A stretch of 9,361 bases of DNA from Lachnospiraceae bacterium. Its GTDB lineage: Bacteria; Bacillota; Clostridia; Lachnospirales; Lachnospiraceae. Numbering within the stretch: the stretch's first letter is position 1; the number at the start of each line of letters is the position of its first letter. The DNA is taken from positions 1 to 9,361 of the forward strand of contig DPZM01000001.1 of the NCBI GenBank assembly GCA_003535955.1. Reading direction: 5' to 3'. Positions 1 to 6,287 of this stretch are shown here, one piece after another. Below the pieces are notes generated by a model. The model was not told where the DNA came from. It saw only the letters and a program-made list of their open reading frames with translations, and made no database searches. The translations under genes were made by a program, and so were the position numbers.

Positions 1-1102
1 TGTTCTCCTGGCTCTGCATTGCATTCATATCGCCGGAGAAGGCCTGGAATGATGCGGGCTGGATGTTTATGTTCGGCATGCCCATGTTGCCCTGCATGCC
101 CATGCCCATACCGGGCATCATGCCTACGCCCATGCCTGGCGCCATACCCATTCCCATTCCGGGTGCCATGCCCATTCCCATGTTCGGGGCCTGGCCCATT
201 CCCATTGAAGCATCCGGCATTCCCATGCCCATGCCCATTCCCATTCCCATGTCCATCGAAGGTGCGGTCATCGACGGTCCTGGTCCGGGTGCTGGTGCCG
301 ACGGCGCCGGTGCGGGCGGCGGAGTCGGTGCGGGTTCCGGTTCCGGTTCTTTATTTTCGATAAAGTAGCTGTACAGGTCCTTTGCAAAATCAATCGGATA
401 CAGCTGCATTATCTTCGAATCTATAAGATCGCCTATCTGCATTCTGAAGGTGATCTTAACGAATGTATCCTGAAGGAAAGCAGAAACATCATCTGCCGGA
501 TCAAGGCTTCCCAGTTCCACAAGGCTTGCCTCCGGCGGCGAGATGTCGATCATCTTGCCAAGCATCGAAGAAAGCGATGTTGCCGCCGAACCCATCATCT
601 GGTTCATGGCTTCGGATATGGCACTTAAGTGAAGCTCGCCGAGCTCTCCTTCGATGTTCGTTCCGTCGCCACCCATCATCAGGTCGGTGATGATCTTTAC
701 GTCATCCTCCTTAAGTACAAGTATATTGGTTCCTTCAAGACCGACCGTATATTTGATCTTTATAAAGACACACGGCCGTTCGTAATCTTCAAGTATCTGT
801 CCCCATGTCGATAATGTAACGACAGGGGTGGTAATATTTACCTTCCTGTTAACGAGAGAATACAGTGTGGTGGCTGACGTGCCCATACTTATATTGGCTA
901 CTTCGCCTACCGCATCCTTCTCCACATCCGTCAGGAGGCTCTCATCCGGTCCGTTTCCTCCCGAACCGGCAGCGGCCGGTGCATCTGAAGTTGTATCTCC
1001 CGCTGCCCCTTCTGCGGCGGAACCTCCGTCAGCGGAATCACCGGTATCCATCATGCCATTCAGCAGGGCATTTATCTCATCCTGCGACAGCATACCATCC
1101 AT
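1..1102 (-). CDS. fliY: Flagellar motor switch phosphatase FliY, 3' end cut by window
   Basis: FliY is a C-ring switch component that binds and dephosphorylates CheY-P in Firmicutes. 367 codons are visible and remain open to the window edge. Residues 5-14 (LSQDEINALL) match the CheY-P docking peptide of FliM. Two CheC-type phosphatase motifs of the form D/S-x3-E-x2-N with a Pro about 22 residues on are intact: D63/E67/N70/P93 and S160/E164/N167/P190. A Pro-Ala-Glu linker (252-276) and a Met-Gly linker (278-342) follow, then a short segment around QPASFQAF (348-355). The FliN/SpoA domain expected next lies outside the window. The ATG at 1102 follows the fliM stop by 5 nt, and its Shine-Dalgarno (GAGGAGGAG) lies inside the last fliM codons, which suggests translational coupling. 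The family call is firm; the presence of the FliN domain is inferred. Confidence 0.95.
   Translation of the reverse strand, partial: MDGMLSQDEINALLNGMMDTGDSADGGSAAEGAAGDTTSDAPAAAGSGGNGPDESLLTDVEKDAVGEVANISMGTSATTLYSLVNRKVNITTPVVTLSTWGQILEDYERPCVFIKIKYTVGLEGTNILVLKEDDVKIITDLMMGGDGTNIEGELGELHLSAISEAMNQMMGSAATSLSSMLGKMIDISPPEASLVELGSLDPADDVSAFLQDTFVKITFRMQIGDLIDSKIMQLYPIDFAKDLYSYFIENKEPEPEPAPTPPPAPAPSAPAPGPGPSMTAPSMDMGMGMGMGMGMPDASMGMGQAPNMGMGMAPGMGMGMAPGMGVGMMPGMGMGMQGNMGMPNINIQPASFQAFSGDMNAMQSQEN
77..271 (-). repeat. Met-Gly low-complexity linker coding repeat in fliY
   Basis: This segment encodes FliY residues 278-342. It is a degenerate hexanucleotide-type repeat (ATGGGA/ATGGGC on the coding strand) giving runs of Met-Gly broken by AP, APN and PDAS. 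There are 24 methionines in 65 residues. It follows a Pro-Ala-Glu-rich stretch encoded at 275-349. It looks like a flexible tether between the CheC-like domain and the FliN domain. The frame is kept throughout with no stops. Confidence 0.9.
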
Positions 1103-1107
1103 ATCCG

Positions 1108-2088
1108 CTACTCCTCCTCTCTAAGTACTTGTGTAACACGGACCGCATATGAATCCTTTGACGATCCCGGCAATGCCTTGAATTTCTTCAGGTTGCCCAC
1201 ATAGATCTCCATCTCGCTGTCAACCTTCGACCCCAATTTAATTATATCACCACATTGCAGATTAACAAAATCACTTACCGTGATCGTACTCTTGCCAAGC
1301 ACAGCCTTGATCGGCATGCCTACCTTCCTGATCACGGATTCGATATATTCTACGTAGTTCTCATCCGAGCTCTCCTTCATGGAGGCGAACCAGTACTTGG
1401 TATTGAGCTTATCCATGACCGATTCAAGAGTGAAGTACGGTAAGCATACGTTCATAAGGCCCTCAACATCGCCTATCTTGATATTCAGAGTGACGATCGC
1501 TATCATCTCCGAGGGCGCTATTATCTGAGCAAACTGCGGGTTGGTCTCCACTCTCTCAAGTACCGGCGTTATGTCCACAACATTCTTCCATGGTTCCCTC
1601 AGAAGTCCTACGCATACGGCCATCATCTTATCGACTATGGTTCTCTCTATTTCAGAGAAGTCCCTGCTCTTCTCAAGAGGGCTACCCGGGCCGCCAAGCA
1701 TCCTGTCTACCATCGTAAACCCAAGGTTTGCCGCGAGCTCAACCATGATACTTCCGTTCAACGGCTCAAAGCTCACAATGCCCAAAAGTACCGGGTTCGC
1801 AAGGGCTGTCGAAAATTCCGAAAATGTACAGGCCTCCGAGTTAACAACAGATACCTGGATATTCTTCCTCAGATACACGGGCAGATTGGTTGATAACAAC
1901 CTGCCATAATGCTCAAATATTATCTCCAGCGTTCTCAAGTGTTCCTTAGAGAACTTCGCCGGTCGTCTGAAATCGTAATTCTTGGTACTTCGTTCGTCGC
2001 CGGAACTAATGTCATCGGCATCAAGTTCACCCGAGCTTAACGCTTGAAGCAGGCTGTCTATCTCATTTTGGGAGAGTACCTCACCCAT
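1108..2088 (-). CDS. fliM: Flagellar motor switch protein FliM
   Basis: FliM is the C-ring protein that receives CheY-P and passes the switch signal to FliG. From the chosen ATG it is 326 aa, normal for the family. Residues 5-14 (LSQNEIDSLL) are the classic CheY-P binding peptide. A linker leads to the CheC-like middle domain (about 45-230), which carries the LGGPG motif at 131-135 in the FliG-contact region. The C-terminal SpoA/FliN-like domain spans about 255-325. The frame stays open to a GTG at 2097, but the ATG at 2088 has GAGGTG 6 nt upstream and gives the usual MGEVLSQ start. The gene lies 33 nt after fliL. Its terminal Glu codons (REEE, then stop) double as the fliY ribosome binding site. 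Confidence 0.97.
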   Translation of the reverse strand: MGEVLSQNEIDSLLQALSSGELDADDISSGDERSTKNYDFRRPAKFSKEHLRTLEIIFEHYGRLLSTNLPVYLRKNIQVSVVNSEACTFSEFSTALANPVLLGIVSFEPLNGSIMVELAANLGFTMVDRMLGGPGSPLEKSRDFSEIERTIVDKMMAVCVGLLREPWKNVVDITPVLERVETNPQFAQIIAPSEMIAIVTLNIKIGDVEGLMNVCLPYFTLESVMDKLNTKYWFASMKESSDENYVEYIESVIRKVGMPIKAVLGKSTITVSDFVNLQCGDIIKLGSKVDSEMEIYVGNLKKFKALPGSSKDSYAVRVTQVLREEE

Positions 2089-2094
2089 CAAGCT

Positions 2095-2100
2095 CACCTC
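2095..2100 (-). promoter_or_regulatory. Shine-Dalgarno deciding the fliM start
   Basis: On the minus strand GAGGTG sits 6 nt before the ATG at 2088. It overlaps the alternative GTG at 2097, which has no comparable site at a proper distance. This favours the ATG. Confidence 0.75.
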
Positions 2101-2121
2101 ACCTTTTACGTATTGAAAATC

Positions 2122-2637
2122 CTACTGGAACTTGATGTCCCTGAAATATACTTCATAGATGAACTTAGACTCGAACATCGACTGAAGTTCATTAAGTATT
2201 TCCGTGGCAATTGCCTGGGTATTGACCGACGCCTCTTCCTTGGTATACTTACCGAATGTATTGTTGATAACGCTCTTTATCTTGCTCTCGTTGGCGCTTA
2301 CGAGAGGCTGGAGCTCAGCATATTTCTCATCCGTCTTATCCAGTGACAGGGATACCGAGACAAGGGCGTAATGATCGGCTCCGTCATCACCGTGCTTAAG
2401 GGTAATGACCATTTCATCCTCAATGTTGTACGTCTCAGTGTCAAGAAGCGATATCTCCTTGGCTTCTCCCCCACCCTCGGGTGCCTTAACTTCCATGTTT
2501 AAGATCGATGCGATCTGGTTCACCAGGGCTACGGTCTTCTTGTTTGCGCTAACCGTAGAAAACATCATTATTCCGGTCAAGGCCACGTTGACGATCAACA
2601 GGGCCAGTATTATGACTGATAAGAGGTTCTTCTTCAT
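2122..2637 (-). CDS. fliL: Flagellar basal body-associated protein FliL
   Basis: FliL is a single-pass inner-membrane protein that associates with the MotAB stator and supports its activity at the basal body. At 171 aa it has the usual family length. It has a short basic cytoplasmic start (MKKN), one membrane segment at about 5-27, a variable linker (about 30-65) and an extracytoplasmic FliL domain (about 70-171). The domain ends in the typical YEVYFRDIKFQ, resembling the conserved end of the family. It begins 20 nt after motB, with a GGAG about 10 nt upstream of the ATG. Its place between motB and fliM is standard and supports the call, since FliL sequences are otherwise poorly conserved. 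Confidence 0.93.
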   Translation of the reverse strand: MKKNLLSVIILALLIVNVALTGIMMFSTVSANKKTVALVNQIASILNMEVKAPEGGGEAKEISLLDTETYNIEDEMVITLKHGDDGADHYALVSVSLSLDKTDEKYAELQPLVSANESKIKSVINNTFGKYTKEEASVNTQAIATEILNELQSMFESKFIYEVYFRDIKFQ

Positions 2638-2657
2638 TGATGCACATCTCCAATCCT

Positions 2658-3455
2658 TTAGTATGTACTGAGGGTATGATAAATCTTTATCTCCACACGC
2701 CTGTTCTTGGCGCGGCCCACTTCCGTCGAATTGTCGGCTATCGGAACATATTCGCCCCGGCCCGTATGCTTGACCATTGCAGGATCCAGTCCCGCGTTTG
2801 CTATAAGATAATTAAATACCGACAGTGCTCTCGCACTCGAGAGTTCATTATTATCGGCGAACCTGCTGGTATGGATGGGTACATTATCCGTATGTCCCTC
2901 AATCTCTATGATGGACTTGCCATACTTCTTAAGGATCACTCCTATCTTATCAAGTATGGGCATAGAATCTGTCTTTATCTGGTCGCTTCCGGAATCAAAG
3001 AGAAGGGCGCCGTTAAGCGTAAGCGACACATACTGGGATGTAAAATCCACATCTACCATGCCTTCCATACCCTGTTCCTGCAGGGCCTCTTCAATAAGCT
3101 CACTCAGAGCCTCCGATTCCTTAAGCTGTTCTTCCTTGATCTCATCCCACTTATCATCGTCCTCGGTGTTCTGTTCAGCTGCCTTGCCCATGGTGGTCAT
3201 GTATTCATCAAGCTCATTGAGCTGGCTTACACCGTTCGATATAAGTATGCCGTCTCCCACTGCCTGAGCACCTCCGGTAAAGACCGAAAAGCTCTGAGTG
3301 AAAGATGCGGCTATGAGTTCAAACTTCTGTTTATCAACATCCGACATTGCAAACAACATAACGAAGAAGCACAAAAGCAGGTTCATCAGGTCTGCAAAGG
3401 TCGATTGCCACGCCGGCGCGCCTTTCGGCGGTTCTTCTGCCTTGCGTTTGGCCAT
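2658..3455 (-). CDS. motB: Flagellar stator protein MotB
   Basis: MotB is the peptidoglycan-anchored stator subunit that forms the ion channel with MotA. It is 265 aa. A basic N-terminus leads into one membrane helix (about 18-38) in which D22, in FADLMN, is the expected ion-binding aspartate. A plug/linker region, acidic and probably coiled (about 40-130), precedes an OmpA-type peptidoglycan-binding domain (about 145-258) with EGHTDN (186-191), LSSARA (205-210) and NRRVEI (251-256). The start overlaps the motA stop in TAATG, with GGGGGAG just upstream inside motA, so the two are probably translationally coupled. Proton versus sodium use cannot be decided with confidence from the sequence. 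Confidence 0.97.
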   Translation of the reverse strand: MAKRKAEEPPKGAPAWQSTFADLMNLLLCFFVMLFAMSDVDKQKFELIAASFTQSFSVFTGGAQAVGDGILISNGVSQLNELDEYMTTMGKAAEQNTEDDDKWDEIKEEQLKESEALSELIEEALQEQGMEGMVDVDFTSQYVSLTLNGALLFDSGSDQIKTDSMPILDKIGVILKKYGKSIIEIEGHTDNVPIHTSRFADNNELSSARALSVFNYLIANAGLDPAMVKHTGRGEYVPIADNSTEVGRAKNRRVEIKIYHTLSTY

Positions 3456-4252
3456 TACTCTTCTCCCCCTTCTTCTCCCTTACCAAGACTGCCCCTCATA
3501 TCAGGCGAAAGGAATGACTTAAGCTTTTCTTCGATAACCCTGGGGTTCTCACCCGCCTGTATGGAGAGAAGTCCTTCGACAATGATCTCCTTGACATGCA
3601 TCTCTCCGTCATTTATCGATTTAAGCTTGGTCGCCACAGGTGTACAAAGCCAGTTGGCAAGCACCGAACCATAGAAAGTCGTAATAAGGGCAACAGCCAT
3701 ATTGGGACCCAGCGTTGATACATCATCCATGTGATAAAGCATCATAACCAGTCCGATGAGGGTACCGATCATACCCCAGGCAGGACCCATGGCTCCCAGA
3801 TTCTCCCAAAACCCTATGTTGTTGCGGTGACGACCGTCTATGCTTACGAGCTCCGTTTCCATAATACCCCTTACAAGATCGGGGTCAGTACCGTCGACGA
3901 TAAGCATGATACCCTTCTGAAGAAAGGCATCATCAAGTTCACCCGCCGCTTCTTCTAACGAAAGAAGCCCTTCCTTACGCGCGACATTGGAGAGATCGAT
4001 GATCTTCTGGATCACTGAGCCCGCGTCAAGGGATGGCACCTTAAATGCTATCTTGATACTTTTAAGTCCTGTCAGGAAATCAGCGATGCTGTAACTTGCA
4101 AAGATCGCAGCCGTAGCACCACCGAATGTGATCATTGCACTGGGAGCATCCAGGAAATACTTGATTCCGGCAAACCCGTCCGCACCCAGTCCAATCGATA
4201 TGATCATAAATACAAAACCGGCAACAATACCGATCAGTGTAGCAATATCCAA
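3455..4252 (-). CDS. motA: Flagellar stator protein MotA
   Basis: MotA is the multi-pass stator subunit that couples ion flow to torque on FliG. From the preferred start it is 265 aa. It has four membrane segments (two near the N-terminus, two at about 155-205) and a cytoplasmic loop between. R92 and E100 have the spacing of the FliG-interacting Arg90/Glu98 of E. coli. P157 (in GPAWG) and P204 match the conserved prolines Pro173 and Pro222. The frame could begin at a GTG at 4261, directly after an in-frame TAG. The TTG at 4252 has AGGTGG 5 nt upstream and gives the family-like (M)DIATLIG start, so I prefer it. The C-terminal GEEGGEE tail is coded by the purine-rich motB ribosome binding site. 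Function is certain; the start is a judgement. Confidence 0.97.
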   Translation of the reverse strand: MDIATLIGIVAGFVFMIISIGLGADGFAGIKYFLDAPSAMITFGGATAAIFASYSIADFLTGLKSIKIAFKVPSLDAGSVIQKIIDLSNVARKEGLLSLEEAAGELDDAFLQKGIMLIVDGTDPDLVRGIMETELVSIDGRHRNNIGFWENLGAMGPAWGMIGTLIGLVMMLYHMDDVSTLGPNMAVALITTFYGSVLANWLCTPVATKLKSINDGEMHVKEIIVEGLLSIQAGENPRVIEEKLKSFLSPDMRGSLGKGEEGGEE

Positions 4253-4257
4253 TACTC

Positions 4258-4263
4258 CCACCT
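4258..4263 (-). promoter_or_regulatory. Shine-Dalgarno favouring a TTG start for motA
   Basis: AGGTGG on the minus strand lies 5 nt before the TTG at 4252. It overlaps the alternative GTG at 4261, whose own upstream AGG is only a few bases away. Spacing and the family-like N-terminus both favour TTG. Confidence 0.6.
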
Positions 4264-4294
4264 ACCTAATGAGCATAATAAACCCTTTTACAAG

Positions 4295-4323
4295 ATTTTA
4301 CTAGATTTTCCGCAATTTGTCTA
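4295..4323 (-). promoter_or_regulatory. Sigma-A-type promoter for motA-motB-fliL-fliM-fliY
   Basis: On the minus strand TAGACA (4318-4323) and TAAAAT (4295-4300) are separated by exactly 17 nt. Each hexamer has one mismatch to the consensus. The expected transcript would start near 4288, giving a leader of roughly 36 nt before the TTG. It lies between the flgE terminator and motA, where a promoter makes sense. An overlapping sigma-28-like reading also exists: TAAA (4329-4332), 15 nt, then GCGGAAAA (4306-4313), 6 of 8 to the enterobacterial -10. It is weaker, and its TAAA falls in the terminator T-tract. Confidence 0.6.
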
Positions 4324-4331
4324 TTCAATTT

Positions 4332-4364
4332 AAAAAATTTATGGCGGGAGCAAGGCTCCCGCCA
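4332..4364 (-). terminator. Intrinsic terminator after flgE
   Basis: A perfect GC-rich hairpin, GGCGGGAGC/GCTCCCGCC with a 3-nt loop (4343-4363, plus one closing A-T pair), starts 17 nt past the flgE stop. On the minus strand it is followed by TAAATTTTTT, giving a six-T tract. This is the only strong terminator-like structure I found in the window. It separates the hook block from the motor block. Confidence 0.8.
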
Positions 4365-4380
4365 CTAATTTTATCATAGT

Positions 4381-5817
4381 TTATCTCTTAAGATTTGTAA
4401 GTTCTTCGATCATGGTATCGGAAACTGTGATTATTCGGCTGTTGGCCTGGAAGCCACGCTGTGTTGTGATCATTTCGGTAAACTCCTGGGAAAGGTCTAC
4501 ATTGGACATTTCCAGAACACCCGACTTGAACGCGCCGGCACCGTCAGCGGTAACATCCTTACCTATGCCATCGAACTGACCGGAGTTCATGGTTGACTGA
4601 TAAAGGTTCTCTCCTATCTTCTCAAGACCGGAAGGGTTAGAGAAGGACGCAACGGCTATCTGGCCAAGAAGCTTGGTCGTTCCGTTATCGTATGTAGCGT
4701 AAATCTTGCCGTCCTGCTGAACTGCAACACCGGACATATCACCCACCTTACGGCCTGCGTAATTACCGTTGTAATCACCCGAAGTTCCGTATATCGTGGA
4801 GGTTCCGTTATTATCATACATGGTAGATGTATCAAAGGCTATCTCTATCGGCTCGGTTACGGTCGGATCCACAACATCATCGGTAACCCGGTTAAAGCCG
4901 GCCATTCCTATGGTCAGCTGGGCCTTGGTCTCGGGAGCCCCCGGCTGATCGTTCGGATTGGCTGAATATCCTTTGAATTTACCTGTTGTCGTATCATAAT
5001 GAAGATATATCTCCTGTGCTCCGTCTATATCAACAAGTCCTTCAAGAGTTGTCGCATCCGGATCGACCAGGGATTTATTGGTCTGCGAATCGATAAGATC
5101 CGTAACCTTAAGCTGGTATACGCCCTCTTCCAGATCCTGCCTGTCTTCTCCTACCATCTGGTAGTTCCTTAAGGCGAACTTGGCAACATACGAATAACCC
5201 TGCTTGTCATAGAAGGAAATATTGAGGATCTGTCCGTCTGTCGATGAAACACCCGGTGAGTTCTTATCAAGTATTCCGGTCACATAGGCCTGTGTCGTCT
5301 GTTCCGGTTCGGAAACCATCTTTTCGGGTGACATTATCTTAAGCGGTGTTACGGTATCCTGTTTAATGGTTCCCGGCATATTCGGATCCTCCTGCCAGCC
5401 CATAACATTGAAACCGTTACTTGTCATGGCAAGATTTCCGGCGCCGTCAACATAGAACGAACCCGCACGTGTGAAATAATTGCTGGAACCGTCGTTAACG
5501 ATAAAGAAAGAGTTACCCGTTATCTGTATATCGAAGGGATTACCCGTCGACTGTGAAGCTCCCGCGGTAGTTATCGCAGTATTGATGGCACCTGTCGAAA
5601 CACCAAGACCTATCTGCTTGGCATTGATTCCGGCGCGGCCTGTATCGGGATTGGCTCCCGATGCATTTGATGTTGTCTGATACATAAGTTCCTGGAAGGT
5701 AACCGAATTGGATTTATATGCCACTGTGTTAACATTGGCTATATTGTTACCTATAACATCCATCTTGCTCTGGTGGGTACGAAGACCTGCAACACCAGAA
5801 AAAAGTGATCTCATCAT
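4381..5817 (-). CDS. flgE: Flagellar hook protein FlgE
   Basis: FlgE subunits polymerise into the hook that joins rod and filament. They leave the cell through the flagellar type III apparatus, so there is no Sec signal. From the chosen start the protein is 478 aa. The N-terminal rod/hook helix holds MRSLFSGVAGLR and the ANVNT motif at 27-31. Hook domains D1/D2 fill the middle, with GNSFFIVNDG and FTRAGSF typical of FlgE/F/G proteins. The C-terminal helix contains MSNVDLSQEFTEMITTQRGF and ends in LTNLKR. The frame extends to a TTG at 5823, but the ATG at 5817 has AGGAGG 9 nt upstream and begins with the usual MMRSLFSG. It follows the small flagellar-operon gene after a 72-nt gap and is followed by a terminator. 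Confidence 0.97.
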   Translation of the reverse strand: MMRSLFSGVAGLRTHQSKMDVIGNNIANVNTVAYKSNSVTFQELMYQTTSNASGANPDTGRAGINAKQIGLGVSTGAINTAITTAGASQSTGNPFDIQITGNSFFIVNDGSSNYFTRAGSFYVDGAGNLAMTSNGFNVMGWQEDPNMPGTIKQDTVTPLKIMSPEKMVSEPEQTTQAYVTGILDKNSPGVSSTDGQILNISFYDKQGYSYVAKFALRNYQMVGEDRQDLEEGVYQLKVTDLIDSQTNKSLVDPDATTLEGLVDIDGAQEIYLHYDTTTGKFKGYSANPNDQPGAPETKAQLTIGMAGFNRVTDDVVDPTVTEPIEIAFDTSTMYDNNGTSTIYGTSGDYNGNYAGRKVGDMSGVAVQQDGKIYATYDNGTTKLLGQIAVASFSNPSGLEKIGENLYQSTMNSGQFDGIGKDVTADGAGAFKSGVLEMSNVDLSQEFTEMITTQRGFQANSRIITVSDTMIEELTNLKR

Positions 5818-5826
5818 AATCAATGA

Positions 5827-5832
5827 CCTCCT
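5827..5832 (-). promoter_or_regulatory. Shine-Dalgarno deciding the flgE start
   Basis: A perfect AGGAGG on the minus strand lies 9 nt before the ATG at 5817. It is only 3 nt before the TTG at 5823, which is too close. This supports the ATG. Confidence 0.8.
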
Positions 5833-5841
5833 TTATGATGT

Positions 5842-5867
5842 GTATCCCCTCCGTCATTCGGGGATAC
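5842..5867 (-). other. Hairpin in the flgE leader
   Basis: The inverted repeat GTATCCCC/GGGGATAC (5842-5849 and 5860-5867) has a 10-nt loop. It lies between the TIGR02530-type gene and flgE, 9 nt upstream of the flgE Shine-Dalgarno. No T-tract follows on the minus strand, so it is not a standard terminator. An mRNA processing, stability or translation-control role is possible but only inferred. Confidence 0.5.
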
Positions 5868-5889
5868 CTAAGCCTCCCTAAGGTCCGGC

Positions 5890-6264
5890 TTAAACTATGA
5901 CAGCTCCATCGATATTAGTGAAAACATTATCCTTTATCTCTGTTTCATTCATGGCTGTGATCACCGTTGAATTTTTCACATTTACGATAAAAGCCATCTG
6001 ATCCATTAGTACCAGTGACTCATTGATTCCCTTCTCGTTTGCCTTTTGCATCCCTGCATTCAGCCTGTCTATCTGACTTCCGGTAAGTTCAATATCCCGA
6101 TCCTTAAGCCTTGATGAAGCATGCTTGGAAAACTTGAGGCTGTCAAAAACATCCGAGAATGATTTTGCCACATCATTATTATCGGTTTTTTTACCGGCAG
6201 GCTGTTTTAAATAACTGTCTGTAACCTGTTCTATGGAAGGGAATGGTCCGCCTGTTATGTTCAT
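5890..6264 (-). CDS. Conserved flagellar-operon protein (TIGR02530 type)
   Basis: A 124-aa protein that resembles the small family often named TIGR02530 or putative flagellar protein, usually found between flgD and flgE. Its biochemical role is not established as far as I know. The conserved core runs from FSKHASSRLKDR (45-56) through LTGSQIDRLNAG (60-71) and KGINESLVLMD (78-88) to VNVKNSTVITAMNE (95-108). The first 40 residues are variable and polar. There is no signal peptide or membrane segment. The ATG has AGGAGG 7 nt upstream. It follows flgD by 23 nt and precedes flgE by 72 nt, so it is probably co-transcribed and linked to hook assembly. Recognition is from memory of the motif; a profile search would settle it. 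Confidence 0.85.
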   Translation of the reverse strand: MNITGGPFPSIEQVTDSYLKQPAGKKTDNNDVAKSFSDVFDSLKFSKHASSRLKDRDIELTGSQIDRLNAGMQKANEKGINESLVLMDQMAFIVNVKNSTVITAMNETEIKDNVFTNIDGAVIV

Positions 6265-6287
6265 CGGTATTCCTCCTTCTCATCTCT

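Noticed and set aside
63..368. Plus-strand open frame with Met-Pro-Ile repeats
   Set aside because: It reads the complement of the fliY Met-Gly repeat. The minus-strand frame continues an intact FliY, so this is a shadow.
2637..3674. Long plus-strand open frame (345 codons) opposite motB and motA
   Set aside because: It is antisense to two clearly conserved stator genes, its product shows no recognisable domain, and it crosses the motA-motB junction without relation to it.
4262..4276. Tiny frame ATG CTC ATT AGG TAG just before motA, a possible leader peptide
   Set aside because: Four codons with no convincing ribosome site; its stop merely abuts the motA start region. Not enough to call a regulatory upstream frame.
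5842..5867. The flgE leader hairpin as a terminator
   Set aside because: No T-tract follows on the minus strand, and the flgE ribosome site comes directly after it.
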